Shown here: piece by piece, positions 18,402 to 28,033 of the stretch
Layout: every line of letters begins with the position of its first letter
Numbering within the stretch: the stretch's first letter is position 1
Origin: Pontixanthobacter rizhaonensis
GTDB lineage: Bacteria > Pseudomonadota > Alphaproteobacteria > Sphingomonadales > Sphingomonadaceae
DNA length: 64,000 bases
Direction of reading: 5' to 3'
Assembly (NCBI RefSeq): GCF_012972675.1
Contig: NZ_JABCRE010000002.1
Span: 1,353,001 to 1,417,000, forward strand
Program-made: the position numbers and the translations under genes
The notes under the pieces: generated by a model
Database searches by the model: none
The model's input: only the letters and a program-made list of their open reading frames with translations
Told to the model about the DNA's origin: nothing

Positions 18402-19000
18402 CGCTCAGAAGCCCCAAGACCCAGATCAGTGCGGGTTGCCATTTGCGCCAGCCGCTTTTTGCGTTTGTGGGCGACGATGAAACGCCAGGCAAAGCTGGAT
18501 GTGACATACCCAATGGCCGCGCCAACAATCGCGAGCACAATAAAGCCAAAGACCGTTACCAGCACGGTTACCCCCGCCCCGGCGAACAATTCGATCAGCC
18601 ACGCCCACCTGCCGCTGGCCATCTCTTCCTCGGCAGCCCCGGCCATATCGCGGTCAAACTTCAGGATAAACGCACCGATCCGATTGGCGATCACGGCCCA
18701 GAACGGAAACGTGAACGGGTTGGTGATGAATGTCACCAAAGCGGATAGCGGCACGTTGGCGCGCGCTGGCAGGGCCAGAAACGCCGCCAGAAAAATCTGC
18801 CCGACCGGAATAATAAAGCCAGAGAATATCCCCAGCGCAACACCGCGCGGCACAGAGCGGCGCGTGAAGCGCCACAGTTCTGGCGTCAGGAACCGATGCG
18901 CAATTGGCGCGAGGTATTTATTACGCGCCATTTCCTCACGCGTCGGCGTGTATTTGCGAATGGTATCCGCAAGCCAGGTCTTTGGAGGCATCTTGATCAT
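18398..19000 (-). CDS. DUF2062 membrane protein
   Basis: A 200-residue protein of the DUF2062 family (PF09835). It has the SVPRGVALGIFSGFIIPVGQ stretch, several hydrophobic helices and a basic C-terminus (RKKRLAQ). The function of the family is unknown. I chose the ATG at 19000 (MIKMPPKTWL), since the frame's upstream extension to 19114 looks non-coding. Its stop overlaps the cckA start by four bases, and this coupling suggests co-expression, though not necessarily a functional link. Confidence 0.85.
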   Translation of the reverse strand: MIKMPPKTWLADTIRKYTPTREEMARNKYLAPIAHRFLTPELWRFTRRSVPRGVALGIFSGFIIPVGQIFLAAFLALPARANVPLSALVTFITNPFTFPFWAVIANRIGAFILKFDRDMAGAAEEEMASGRWAWLIELFAGAGVTVLVTVFGFIVLAIVGAAIGYVTSSFAWRFIVAHKRKKRLAQMATRTDLGLGASER

Positions 19001-19139
19001 CGGTCTGCGCTCGCAATGGCCCCGACATCCCGTTTTGGCAACAGTGCGGAGGCGCAAAATCGGGAGAATTCGGGCGAACGGGTCATAGCGATCGATATGG
19101 GAGGTCTCGCGCACAAAACCAGCCGAATATTCAAGGAAC

Positions 19140-19622
19140 CTAGCCCTTGTCGCGCATCAATCGGGCTTTGTCCCGTTTCCAATCGCGATCCTTGATATAT
19201 TCGCGCTTATCTTGCGACTTGCGCCCCTTGCCCAGTGCCAGTTCCACTTTGGCTCTGCCGGTGCGGTTAAAATAAACCGACATAGGCACCAGCGTCATGC
19301 CCTTACGTTCAACCGCACCCATCAATTTGTTGATTTCACGCTGGTTCAGCAGCAATTTGCGCGGGCGCTTGGCCTCGTGATTTTCGCGGTTTCCGTGGCT
19401 GTATTCGGGGATGTTGGCATTGATCAGCCAAACCTGACCGTCTTTCACTTCGGCATAGCTTTCCGAAATGGTCGCCTCGCCCGCACGCAATGCCTTCACT
19501 TCGGTCCCTTGCAGCATCAGACCCGCTTCAAACTTGTCCTCGATGGCATAATCGAACCGCGCACGCCGATTTTCGGCGACGGTCTTGAGCTTATCAAAGG
19601 TGACGGGTTTGGGTCTGGCCAT
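19140..19622 (-). CDS. smpB: SsrA-binding protein SmpB
   Basis: A 160-residue SmpB, the partner of tmRNA in rescuing stalled ribosomes. The oligonucleotide-binding fold is seen in [39 protein letters not shown] and [20 protein letters not shown], and the basic C-terminal tail ends [12 protein letters not shown]. The tmRNA gene is not in this window. The gene lies 27 bases after dapA on the same strand and is likely transcribed with it. Confidence 0.97.
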   Translation of the reverse strand: MARPKPVTFDKLKTVAENRRARFDYAIEDKFEAGLMLQGTEVKALRAGEATISESYAEVKDGQVWLINANIPEYSHGNRENHEAKRPRKLLLNQREINKLMGAVERKGMTLVPMSVYFNRTGRAKVELALGKGRKSQDKREYIKDRDWKRDKARLMRDKG

Positions 19623-19649
19623 AATATTTCAAATAGGGTGCTTGGGCGC

Positions 19650-20531
19650 TCAAACCAACCCTGCGTGCTCCAACGCCGCATCCACGGCCTTCCGGGCATG
19701 ATCGCTGCACGTCACAATCGGCAAACGCACTTCGTCAGTCATCCAATCGCACACCCGGCTGAGGGCGTATTTCACTGGCGCGGGGCTGCTATCTTCAAAC
19801 ATGGCGTAATGCAGCGGATAAAGCCGGTCATTCAGACGGCGTGCAGCGACCAGATCATTGTCGGCACAGGCTTTCTGGAATTCGGCGCATAGCTCCGGTG
19901 CAACATTGGCGGTGACAGAGATGCAGCCCTTCCCGCCTGCCGCATTAAACGGCAGCGCCAGTTCATCATTGCCCGATAACTGGCAGAAATCGCGGCCAAT
20001 ACCCATCCGGTGATCCGCAACCCGGGACAGATCTTCGCTCGCATCTTTGATGGCGATGATCTGGTCAGGATATTTATTGGCCAGTTCAATAGTCGTTTCC
20101 GGCGCGATGTCCGTAACGGTCCGGCCCGGCACATTATACAGCACAACCGGCAAATCGCAGTTTTCAACCAAATAGCTGAAATGCGCGATCAAGCCTGCTT
20201 GGCTCGGCTTGTTATAATACGGGGCCACACACAGTGCCGCGCTTGCACCAGCCTTTTTGGAAAATAGCTTATGCACCAGTGCGTTCTGCGTGTCGTTCGA
20301 TCCGCAACCGGCGATAATCGGCACCCGGCCAGCAGCCTGTTCGATGCACACTTCAATCACCCGGTGATGCTCTGCATTGGATAAGGTAGAAGCTTCACCA
20401 GTGGTACCGCAGGGGACCAATGCTTTGCTGCCAGCGTCTATTTGCCAGTCAACAAGACGGCGAAAAGCGCCCTCATCAAACGATCCATCGCGAAAAGGAG
20501 TCACCAGAGCCGGAATTGAGCCGGAGAACAT
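19650..20531 (-). CDS. dapA: 4-hydroxy-tetrahydrodipicolinate synthase
   Basis: A 293-residue enzyme that condenses pyruvate and aspartate semialdehyde in the lysine/diaminopimelate pathway. It has the GTTGEASTLS loop, the YNVPGRT motif with the active-site tyrosine, and the Schiff-base lysine in IIAIKDASED. The ATG at 20531 has GAAGGA nine bases upstream and gives the standard MFSGSIPALVTPF start; the frame extends upstream to 20579 without support. It is divergent from the lytic transglycosylase and probably forms an operon with smpB. Confidence 0.96.
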   Translation of the reverse strand: MFSGSIPALVTPFRDGSFDEGAFRRLVDWQIDAGSKALVPCGTTGEASTLSNAEHHRVIEVCIEQAAGRVPIIAGCGSNDTQNALVHKLFSKKAGASAALCVAPYYNKPSQAGLIAHFSYLVENCDLPVVLYNVPGRTVTDIAPETTIELANKYPDQIIAIKDASEDLSRVADHRMGIGRDFCQLSGNDELALPFNAAGGKGCISVTANVAPELCAEFQKACADNDLVAARRLNDRLYPLHYAMFEDSSPAPVKYALSRVCDWMTDEVRLPIVTCSDHARKAVDAALEHAGLV

Positions 20532-20625
20532 TTGCGTATTTCCTTCAATAGCCTCATGAGAATCAGTAACAATTCCCACCCAAAAGGCGTGTCATTCAGC
20601 GTCTGATAAGGAGCCGCGACCCACT

Positions 20626-22584
20626 ATGTCCAGCATGGACCGCAAACCCCTACCCCTAATCGCCCTTTTGGCCATCCCGGCCCTCACCCTTTCCGCCCCC
20701 ACTTGTGCGCAAGATGCGTCAAGCTGGGACCGTGCCCGCCAGCAAATGGTGGCCAGCGCGCCGACCCAAATGGCGCGGGCTATTGATCGGTGGGAATTTT
20801 TGATCGCCAATGACCGGATGAACTTTGATGATTATGCCGGTTTCGTGCTGGCCTATCCCGGTTTCCCGCAGGAAGAACGCCTGCGGACACGCGCGGAAAA
20901 TGCGCTCGACCGTGAACCGGTTGAAGCGCAACGTTTGGTTGCGTTTTTTGATCAACACCCGCCGCTGACCAATTCCGCTCGCGCGCGTTATGCGCTCGCC
21001 TTGGCCAATTTGGGCCGCCCCGAAGCGCGCGATGTCGCGATTGCAGCGTGGCGCGGCGGCGAAATGAGCGGGCCGTCTTCTGCCTACCTCGAAGGTCTGT
21101 TCGGATCACAATTTTCGCAAGATGACCATGACACCCGGATGGACGCATTGCTGTGGCAGGGTGACGAGGAAGCCGCCCGCCGTCAGATGCGCAGGGTTTC
21201 GCAGGACAAGCAGCCGCTTTATGCCGCGCGCCTGTCTTATGTAAGCGGCTCTGCGCCGAGCAGCGCGGGAGTGCCTGTACCGTCCAATGCAGCTTCGGAT
21301 TCCGGCTATGTCTATAACCGTGTGCGCCATTTGCGCAGTACGCGCCAAGGCAGTTCGGCAGTAAGCACCTTGGCCAACCGGCCAACCTTCGACGCGACGC
21401 CCTTCGATTCAGAGGCATTACTGATCGAAATGCTGCGTCTCGCCAGAACCGGTACGCCGCGTCAGGCGCAGCAGATCGCCGCCAAAGTCGACGATATGTT
21501 TGAACCCGATGTCGATATCCGGACCAAATCGTACCGCATTCGCGATGATTACACTTCGCTGATGTGGCTGGGCGGCACAAAGTCCCTATGGACCTTGGGC
21601 GATCCGTCCAGCGCTGCCCCGTTATTCTATCGCTATGGTGCGGCCGCACAAACGCCGCAGACCCGGTCCAAAGGATTCTATTGGGCAGGCTTAGCCGCAT
21701 CACAAGCAGGCGATATGCAAGCTGCCAATAATTACTGGGAAATGGCCGCAGCGCACCCTGATCGGTTCTATGGCATGTTGGCACTCGAAAAACTGGGCCG
21801 GGAAATGCCTTCGCTCAACCGGATGCCAACCGAAACGCCTACTCCGCAGCAAGCCGCCGCGTTCCAAAACTCCGCCATCGCCAATGCGGTTCGCGAAGTG
21901 TCAAAAGATGCACCGTGGAAAACGGGTATCCGGTTCTACCGTGAAGTCGCTCAGTCCGCTGATACGGTGGCGGAACACGCATTGGTCGCTGATCTGGCAC
22001 GCGAAACCGGCCGGCGCGATCTGGCGGTGAACGTTGCAGAGGCTGCTGGTGCAGATGGGTTGAAGGAATTCGTCGCGTTCGGGCATCCCTTGCTGGAAAC
22101 ACCACGAGGCACCAATTGGACGATGGTCCACGCTATCTCGCGGCAAGAAAGCCAGTTCGCTGGCAATGCGATCAGTCACGCTGGCGCACGCGGTTTGATG
22201 CAATTGATGCCCGCCACTGCGCGCGAACAATCAGGCAAGCTGGGTCTCAGCTATGCCCGCAGCAAACTGATCGACGATCCGACCTATAATATCCAACTGG
22301 GCGATGCGTATTTCGCGCGGATGCTGGCCTATTATGACGGCGCTTATCCGCTGGCCGTGGCTGCCTATAATGCGGGGCCTGGCAACGTGAACAAGTGGCT
22401 GCGCCGTAATGGCGATCCCCGCAAAGGCGGGATCGATTGGGTCACATGGGGTGAGCGTATCCCGATTTTCGAAACCAAAAACTATGTCCAGCGCGTGCTG
22501 GAAAATGCGGTGGTGTATGAGAATCTTTATCCGGACAAGGCGCGCTTCGGCACACCGCGTCCGCTGAGTTCTTACTTACGCTAA
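20626..22584 (+). CDS. soluble lytic murein transglycosylase
   Basis: A 652-residue periplasmic enzyme with a signal peptide (LIALLAIPALTLSAPTCAQ). A long alpha-helical region of superhelical repeats (about 40-480) precedes a C-terminal SLT domain. The catalytic glutamate is E508 in AISRQESQF, followed by HAGARGLMQLMPATA and YNAGPGNVNKWLRR. It cleaves the glycan strands of peptidoglycan to anhydromuropeptides. The general build is that of Slt70. It is the first gene of a tight run with greB (8-base gap). Confidence 0.92.
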   Translation: MSSMDRKPLPLIALLAIPALTLSAPTCAQDASSWDRARQQMVASAPTQMARAIDRWEFLIANDRMNFDDYAGFVLAYPGFPQEERLRTRAENALDREPVEAQRLVAFFDQHPPLTNSARARYALALANLGRPEARDVAIAAWRGGEMSGPSSAYLEGLFGSQFSQDDHDTRMDALLWQGDEEAARRQMRRVSQDKQPLYAARLSYVSGSAPSSAGVPVPSNAASDSGYVYNRVRHLRSTRQGSSAVSTLANRPTFDATPFDSEALLIEMLRLARTGTPRQAQQIAAKVDDMFEPDVDIRTKSYRIRDDYTSLMWLGGTKSLWTLGDPSSAAPLFYRYGAAAQTPQTRSKGFYWAGLAASQAGDMQAANNYWEMAAAHPDRFYGMLALEKLGREMPSLNRMPTETPTPQQAAAFQNSAIANAVREVSKDAPWKTGIRFYREVAQSADTVAEHALVADLARETGRRDLAVNVAEAAGADGLKEFVAFGHPLLETPRGTNWTMVHAISRQESQFAGNAISHAGARGLMQLMPATAREQSGKLGLSYARSKLIDDPTYNIQLGDAYFARMLAYYDGAYPLAVAAYNAGPGNVNKWLRRNGDPRKGGIDWVTWGERIPIFETKNYVQRVLENAVVYENLYPDKARFGTPRPLSSYLR

Positions 22585-22592
22585 GTCCGCCC

Positions 22593-23093
22593 GTGAAATC
22601 GCCATCCAACCCCATAACGCCCGCTGGTCTGGCTGCGATGAAAGCACGCTATGACCACTTGTTCGGGACTGAACGTCCTGAAATGGTGGAAACCGTCAGT
22701 TGGGCGGCGGGCAATGGGGACCGGAGCGAAAACGGTGATTACTTATATGGCAAGAAACGCCTGCGCGAGATTGACCGCGAACTGGGCCATTTGTCGCGCA
22801 GGATGAAAGCAGCACGCGCGATTGATCCAGCACAGCAGCCGGACAGAACGCGGGCCTTCTTCGGCGCGACAATCCTTCTGGCCGATGATGACAATCTAAG
22901 ACAGGAAGTAACGCTGGTGGGCGATGACGAACAAGATGCGTCGGCCAAACGGATCGGGTGGAGCTCCCCCCTCGCCCGCGCATTAAAGGGTGCGGCGATT
23001 GGCGATGTGCGGACAGTCCGGCTGCCCGGCGGCAGTAAAGAATGGGAAGTCATGGCAATCAGCTATCCCGAACCGGCAAGTGCCGCGGCATGA
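22593..23093 (+). CDS. greB: transcription elongation factor GreB
   Basis: A 166-residue Gre factor that rescues backtracked RNA polymerase by stimulating transcript cleavage. The N-terminal coiled coil ends in the acidic loop GDRSENGDY, and the C-terminal FKBP-like domain contains GWSSPLARALKGAAIGDV. YGKKRLREIDRELGHL is typical of GreB rather than GreA. The start is a GTG at 22593. Its stop overlaps the next gene in an ATGA. Confidence 0.9.
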   Translation: MKSPSNPITPAGLAAMKARYDHLFGTERPEMVETVSWAAGNGDRSENGDYLYGKKRLREIDRELGHLSRRMKAARAIDPAQQPDRTRAFFGATILLADDDNLRQEVTLVGDDEQDASAKRIGWSSPLARALKGAAIGDVRTVRLPGGSKEWEVMAISYPEPASAAA

Positions 23094-23590
23094 ACATGGC
23101 CAAACCCGTTCTGCTGGGCCTCGCGGCGCTCACCCTGGCAGCACCCTTGGCAGCCCGTGACAGCCTTGGCGTGTTTTCCGATTGGGGTGCGTTCCGCGAT
23201 CCGGATGTCCCGCGCTGCTATGCCATTGCGAAAGCTGCGCCCAGCCGGATGCAGCGCGACAATGATCCCTATGCCAGCATTGGAACATGGCCCCGGCGGC
23301 AAATCCGCAACCAATTGCATTTCCGGGTATCCCGCAACTTGGCGGCTGACCCGAAAATGAGTCTGAAAATAGGTGGCCGGACCTTCACTCTCACCGGAGC
23401 GGGCGGCAATGCGTGGGCGCAAAACCGGCGAATGGATGCCGCGATCGTGGCCGCCATGCGATCTGCAGGCAGCATGACCCTCAGCGCTACAGACAATCGC
23501 GGCCGGCGGTTTTCCAACACCTATGATTTGGACGGCGTTGCCACCGCGATGGATGCTGCGACCGTCGCCTGTGCATCTTTGGGGCGTTAG
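23090..23590 (+). CDS. exported protein, IalB-like
   Basis: A 166-residue protein with a signal peptide (KPVLLGLAALTLAAPLAARD). The mature part starts LGVFSDWGAFRDPDVPRCYAI and includes a DAATVACASLGR end, which resembles the invasion-associated locus B (IalB) family. IalB itself is known from Bartonella; homologues occur in many free-living alphaproteobacteria without a defined role. The ATG at 23090 overlaps the greB stop. In related genomes such a gene commonly precedes rlmN, as here. Family membership is judged by eye and is moderate. Confidence 0.65.
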   Translation: MNMAKPVLLGLAALTLAAPLAARDSLGVFSDWGAFRDPDVPRCYAIAKAAPSRMQRDNDPYASIGTWPRRQIRNQLHFRVSRNLAADPKMSLKIGGRTFTLTGAGGNAWAQNRRMDAAIVAAMRSAGSMTLSATDNRGRRFSNTYDLDGVATAMDAATVACASLGR

Positions 23591-23638
23591 CGCGACCGCT
23601 AGCTTTCGCGGCGCACCGCGCCTATATCGCCTTCCATC

Positions 23639-24892
23639 ATGGCCGATACAGCACTCATGTCGATTCCGGGACAAGTCGATCCCGTTCCCGTCGCGCGCGA
23701 CATAACCCCGCGCAGCGATGGCCGCGTCGATCTGCTTGGCCTGCCCAAAGCCCGGATACGCGAACTCTTTGCCGAAGCCGGCCTCGATGCGAAACAGGCA
23801 AAGCTCCGGTCGAAACAGGTCTATCATTGGCTGTACCACCGCGGCGTGACCGATTTCATGCAGATGACCGATATCAGCAAAGCGATGCAGCCATGGATGG
23901 CGGAGCGTTTTGTAGTCGGCAGGCCAGACGTGGTGGAAGCGCAGCATTCTTCTGACGGCACCCGCAAATGGCTGCTGAAAACGAATGACGGCCACGAGTT
24001 TGAAATGGTCTTCATTCCCGATGACACTCGCGGAACGCTGTGTGTCTCCAGCCAAGTTGGTTGCACTCTCAATTGCACATTCTGCGCCACAGGAACGATG
24101 CGGCTGGTCCGCAATCTGACGCCAGGTGAAATTGTCGGCCAAGTCATGCTGGCCCGTGATGCTTTGGGCGAATGGCCCAAGGGGCGAATGGATGTCAGTG
24201 GCACAGCTGATGAAGATACCGAAAGCGAGGCGGAATACCGCGCCGATGGCCGCTTGCTGACCAACATCGTGATGATGGGCATGGGCGAACCGCTCTATAA
24301 TTTTGATCATGTACGTGATGCGTTACAACTGGTGATGGATGGTGAAGGCTTGGCCCTGTCCAAGCGCCGGATCACCCTATCCACCAGCGGCGTGGTCCCG
24401 ATGATGTATAAATGCGGCGAGGAAATAGGCGTCAATCTGGCGGTTTCGCTCCATGCTGTGACCAAAGAAGTCCGCGACGAAATTGTTCCGATCAACCGCA
24501 AATACGGCATCGAAGAACTGCTTCAGGCCTGTGCTGATTATCCCGGCGCCTCCAACGCGCGGCGGATCACGTTTGAATATGTGATGCTGAAGGACAAGAA
24601 CGATAGCGACGATGACGCGCGCGAGCTGATCCGGCTGATCCATGAATATGATTTACCGGCCAAAGTGAATTTGATCCCGTTCAATCCCTGGCCGGGCGCA
24701 ATTTATGAATGTTCCACACCGGAACGGATCAAGAGCTTCAGTAAGCTGGTGTTTGATGCAGGGATCAGCGCCCCCGTGCGGACCCCGCGCGGCCGGGATA
24801 TCGACGCCGCCTGCGGCCAGCTGAAAACAGCGGCGGAAAAGAAAAGCCGGGCGCAGCGTGACCGGGAAGCGGCGGCGGCTGAAGCCAATTGA
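23639..24892 (+). CDS. rlmN: 23S rRNA (adenine-C2)-methyltransferase RlmN
   Basis: A 417-residue radical-SAM enzyme that methylates C2 of A2503 in 23S rRNA and of A37 in some tRNAs. The iron-sulfur ligands are C142-x3-C146-x2-C149 in [14 protein letters not shown]. The two further features of the family are present: [12 protein letters not shown] and [10 protein letters not shown]-like downstream segment, with the methyl-carrying cysteine in [12 protein letters not shown]. The insert around residues 180-205 (acidic, [13 protein letters not shown]) is longer than in E. coli RlmN. It is in line with greB and the IalB-like gene. Confidence 0.95.
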   Translation: MADTALMSIPGQVDPVPVARDITPRSDGRVDLLGLPKARIRELFAEAGLDAKQAKLRSKQVYHWLYHRGVTDFMQMTDISKAMQPWMAERFVVGRPDVVEAQHSSDGTRKWLLKTNDGHEFEMVFIPDDTRGTLCVSSQVGCTLNCTFCATGTMRLVRNLTPGEIVGQVMLARDALGEWPKGRMDVSGTADEDTESEAEYRADGRLLTNIVMMGMGEPLYNFDHVRDALQLVMDGEGLALSKRRITLSTSGVVPMMYKCGEEIGVNLAVSLHAVTKEVRDEIVPINRKYGIEELLQACADYPGASNARRITFEYVMLKDKNDSDDDARELIRLIHEYDLPAKVNLIPFNPWPGAIYECSTPERIKSFSKLVFDAGISAPVRTPRGRDIDAACGQLKTAAEKKSRAQRDREAAAAEAN

Positions 24893-24932
24893 TGGCTGCC
24901 ACTCGGTCGGATCCAAGACGGGAAGGTATTGC

Positions 24933-25595
24933 ATGACCAAATGGAGCGTTGATCATCTTCTGACAGGTACCGCTGCGAAATTCCGGGACAATGAAAAAAG
25001 CGCCATATGCAAGCAGCCGGTCAGCGACCCCGTCCGCATCACAAAGCTTGGTTTGGAAGGCGACGAACAAGCGGATCCGAAACATCACGGCGGGCCGCAT
25101 ATGGCAGTGCATCACTACCCCTTTGACCACCATAGGTTCTGGCGCGAACAGATTGGCGATCATGCATTACTTGATGATGTGGGCGCGTTTGGCAGCAATC
25201 TGTCGGTCAAAGGCCTGGACGAGACAGCGGTAAAGCTGGGTGACCGCTTCCAACTGGGCTCTGCCGTGCTGGAGGTTAGCCAGCCGCGTATGCCATGCTG
25301 GAAAATTGAGCATCGCTTCGGCCGAACAGGGATGGTCGCGAAAATTATCAAAACCGGAAAATCAGGGTGGTATTACCGCGTGATAACGGAGGGCGTGGCG
25401 CAAGCCGCGGACACGCTGGAAGCTATCTCCACATCCGCGACCGAATGGACCATCGAGCGTATCCTGTTGGCGATTGCCTATCCGAAGACGGAAGTCGATA
25501 TTGCCGAGCTGGAAGCGATGGCGGCCTGCGATTTGCTCGGTCCGTCATGGCGGGCGGGTGCGGACAAGAAGATCGAATACCTCAAAACACTCTGA
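24933..25595 (+). CDS. MOSC domain protein (YiiM-like)
   Basis: A 220-residue protein with an N-terminal beta-barrel MOSC domain. Features are LGLEGDEQADPKHHGG, HHYPFDHHRFWRE, FGSNLSVKGL and the conserved-cysteine region QPRMPCWKIEHRFG. A C-terminal 3-alpha bundle (from about residue 165) follows. MOSC proteins handle the molybdenum cofactor; YiiM of E. coli reduces N-hydroxylated compounds with electrons from a partner. The start at 24933 has AAGG upstream and gives MTKWSVDHLL; the longer frame overlaps rlmN. A molybdopterin oxidoreductase lies 2 kb downstream. Confidence 0.85.
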   Translation: MTKWSVDHLLTGTAAKFRDNEKSAICKQPVSDPVRITKLGLEGDEQADPKHHGGPHMAVHHYPFDHHRFWREQIGDHALLDDVGAFGSNLSVKGLDETAVKLGDRFQLGSAVLEVSQPRMPCWKIEHRFGRTGMVAKIIKTGKSGWYYRVITEGVAQAADTLEAISTSATEWTIERILLAIAYPKTEVDIAELEAMAACDLLGPSWRAGADKKIEYLKTL

Positions 25596-25804
25596 TCTGC
25601 CATTCACCTAAGGCATGGTTTGAACAGCATTTTTCTTTCCTAACGCGCCGTAACGTGCTTGGCTGTGTCTATGAAATTGAGACACGATAATGCGAGTGAT
25701 CGCGGCGCCATGCATGGAATAAAACAGCAGCGCAGTTCGCGGAAGGTTTTTGTTCTAATACCGTGTCCCATGTGTCCCTTTGGTTCAGCATCCGGGGCAG
25801 AAAC

Positions 25805-26563
25805 ATGAACCGTCCGGCGGTACTCATTACTGGCGCTGCAAAACGGATCGGGGCAGAAATCGCGCGACGCTTTGACAGCGCGGGATGGCACGTGATCATC
25901 CATTATGGAAACTCAGCGACAGAAGCGGAAGCGCTGGTGGCAGAGTTAGCATCGGCAGAAGCAATCCATTGTGATTTGGCCGACACAGATGCCGCAGTGG
26001 CTATGATAGTATCTCTTGCCAAAAGGCTTCCCGATTGGCGGGCCCTGATCAACTCGGCATCGATTTTTCGTTATGACGATGCAACCAATCTTGATCGGTC
26101 AACGTATAACCGTTCAATGATTATCAATGCGAAAACTCCGGCCCGCATGGCGCAAGCCTATCTGGCCCATGCCATCGCCCCGGGCGGGCGGCGCGTTATT
26201 CATGTGACCGACCAAAAGCTGGAGAACTCCAATCCGGATTTCTTCTCTTATACAATGAGCAAGCACGCCCTGAACGCGACGATCGAAATGCTGCGCGATG
26301 GGGCCGCATCTGGGCAAGATCGGGTCTATGGCGTTGCGCCGGGGGCCATCCTCGCCAGTCATGATCAGACGGATGATGAAACCGATGCCTCGCACGTTCT
26401 CAATCTGTTGGAACGCAAGACAGACGCGTCTGAAATAGCCGATGCAATGCTGTTTCTGACAGAGGGCCATCTGGCAAGTGGCGAGACGCTGTTCATCGAT
26501 AGCGGCCAGCATTTGCTAAATCAGCCGCGTGATGTCATCTATCTCGCCAGGGGGGATCAATAA
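25805..26563 (+). CDS. short-chain dehydrogenase, FolM/pteridine-reductase-like
   Basis: A 252-residue SDR. The cofactor motif is ITGAAKRIGAEIA, with the TGxxxRIG form that marks pteridine reductases and FolM (dihydromonapterin reductase). The catalytic pair is in SYTMSKHAL (Tyr-x3-Lys), and INSASIFRYDD is the NSAS motif. A role in pterin or folate reduction is a reasonable inference, and a pterin link would suit the molybdopterin enzyme that follows. The ATG at 25805 was chosen. The cytochrome b gene follows after one base, so the three genes 25805-28030 form an operon. Confidence 0.8.
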   Translation: MNRPAVLITGAAKRIGAEIARRFDSAGWHVIIHYGNSATEAEALVAELASAEAIHCDLADTDAAVAMIVSLAKRLPDWRALINSASIFRYDDATNLDRSTYNRSMIINAKTPARMAQAYLAHAIAPGGRRVIHVTDQKLENSNPDFFSYTMSKHALNATIEMLRDGAASGQDRVYGVAPGAILASHDQTDDETDASHVLNLLERKTDASEIADAMLFLTEGHLASGETLFIDSGQHLLNQPRDVIYLARGDQ

Positions 26564-26564
26564 T

Positions 26565-27281
26565 ATGGGCAGACCGGCCAAGCGGCATGGGCTCATCACG
26601 CGGCTCTGGCACTGGATCAATCTGATCACAGTAGTGGTGCTGTTTATGTCGGGCCTAACGATCTCGAACGCACATCGGCTGCTTTATTGGGGGCACTGGG
26701 GCTTTTCACGCGAGCATGCTTGGCTCGAAGTGCCACGCTTCCCTGGTTGGATGACACTTCCCACAGAATACAGTCTGGCCGTCGCGCGCGATTGGCATAT
26801 CTTGATGGCTTGGCCCTTCGCTGTCGGCTTGCTGGTCATGTGGATATACATGCTGATCGGCGGGCATTTTTGGCGCGATCTGCGCACCAGCTTCAAAGAA
26901 TGGCGCCCCAAGGCAATTTGGGCCGACATTGTCCAACATTTGAAATTGAATTTCGACCACGGGGCCGCGAAATTCAACTTCCTGCAAAAATTGACCTACG
27001 GATTGGTTTTGGGTGTCCTTTTACCCGGAATGGTCCTGAGCGGAATGGCGATCAGCCCAGGTTTTGAACCCGCTGCGCCGTGGTTGGTCGATATGTTTGG
27101 CGGCCGCCAAAGTGCCCGGTCGATTCACTTCATCTTCGCATGGGGCATTTTCGCCTTCTTCGTGGTGCATATTGTGCTCGTGCTGCTAGCCGGGCCGATC
27201 CACCAATTGCGGGACATGATCACTGGCGGGCAGTTTGATCCAGAGGCGGCTGAACAGGCGAAAAAGGGAGAAGCATCATGA
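26565..27281 (+). CDS. cytochrome b/b561-type membrane subunit
   Basis: A 238-residue inner-membrane protein with four to five hydrophobic helices and histidines placed for b-type haem: HGLITRLWHWINL in the first helix, WHILMAWPF in the second and HFIFAWGIFAFFVVHIVLVLL near the end. Such subunits pass electrons between quinones and a periplasmic partner. Its stop overlaps the start of the molybdopterin oxidoreductase gene (ATGA), so the pair is probably one enzyme system, in the manner of, but not homologous to, MsrPQ. GGGGGAT precedes the ATG. Confidence 0.88.
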   Translation: MGRPAKRHGLITRLWHWINLITVVVLFMSGLTISNAHRLLYWGHWGFSREHAWLEVPRFPGWMTLPTEYSLAVARDWHILMAWPFAVGLLVMWIYMLIGGHFWRDLRTSFKEWRPKAIWADIVQHLKLNFDHGAAKFNFLQKLTYGLVLGVLLPGMVLSGMAISPGFEPAAPWLVDMFGGRQSARSIHFIFAWGIFAFFVVHIVLVLLAGPIHQLRDMITGGQFDPEAAEQAKKGEAS

Positions 27282-28030
27282 ACGCCCCATTGGGACGCCG
27301 CGGGTTCCTTGCCGGAGCCAGTATGCTGTTTTTGGGCGCATGTTCCAAAGTCGCTGACAGCTCTGTGGGGCAATCATTATTCAATTCTGCGGAGAAATGG
27401 CACCAGAAGATCCACCGCTCTTTGGCGGATCGTAATGCCCTCGCCCGCGAATATGACAAGTCGGATATTTCACCATTCTTTCGCGGAAACGGTTCGCTCA
27501 CTGTGGGTACGCCTGAGTATGAGGCCGCGATCGAAAACCAATTTGCCGATTGGCGGCTGGAAGTGCGCGGGCTGGTAAGCAACCCCATGTCGCTCAGCAT
27601 GGATGATATCCGTGCCCTGCCCCAACGCACACAGATAACCCGCCATGATTGTGTCGAAGGGTGGAGCGCAATTGGCGAATGGACCGGGCCGCAATTATCC
27701 AGCATTCTGGAAGCGGCCGGCGTTCAGGAAAATGGTCAGTTTGTGGTGTTTCGCTGTGCCGATAATCTCAATGGCCAAGACTACTATGAAAGCGTCGACA
27801 TGGTCGATGCCAATCATCCGCAAACCATTGTCGCCCATATGCTCAACGGTGAAGCTTTGCCGGTGATCAATGGTGCCCCGCTAAGGGTGCGGATTGAACG
27901 CCAGCTTGGTTATAAACACGCCAAGTATCTGACCGCGATCGAAGTGGTCGATACGTTGGAAGATATAGCTGGCGGTGAAGGCGGGTATTGGGAAGATCGC
28001 GCCGGATATCAGTGGTATGCCGGAATTTAG
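27278..28030 (+). CDS. molybdopterin-dependent oxidoreductase (sulfite oxidase/MsrP-like)
   Basis: A 250-residue protein. The N-terminus has a twin-arginine-like RRGFLAG followed by a hydrophobic stretch ending FLGAC, so it may be exported folded and lipid-anchored. The body is the sulfite-oxidase-type molybdopterin fold, with the molybdenum-ligand cysteine in RHDCVEGWSAIGEWTG and the NGEALPVINGAPLRVRIERQLGYKHAKY stretch. It should act in the periplasm with the cytochrome b encoded just upstream. The substrate is not evident from sequence; the family reduces methionine sulfoxide or oxidises sulfite and related compounds. Confidence 0.86.
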   Translation: MNAPLGRRGFLAGASMLFLGACSKVADSSVGQSLFNSAEKWHQKIHRSLADRNALAREYDKSDISPFFRGNGSLTVGTPEYEAAIENQFADWRLEVRGLVSNPMSLSMDDIRALPQRTQITRHDCVEGWSAIGEWTGPQLSSILEAAGVQENGQFVVFRCADNLNGQDYYESVDMVDANHPQTIVAHMLNGEALPVINGAPLRVRIERQLGYKHAKYLTAIEVVDTLEDIAGGEGGYWEDRAGYQWYAGI

Positions 28031-28033
28031 AGC

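Noticed and set aside
25665-25685. Inverted repeat GTGTCT-N9-AGACAC upstream of the SDR operon
   Set aside because: Six-base arms are too short to support an operator call without knowing a regulator or further copies.
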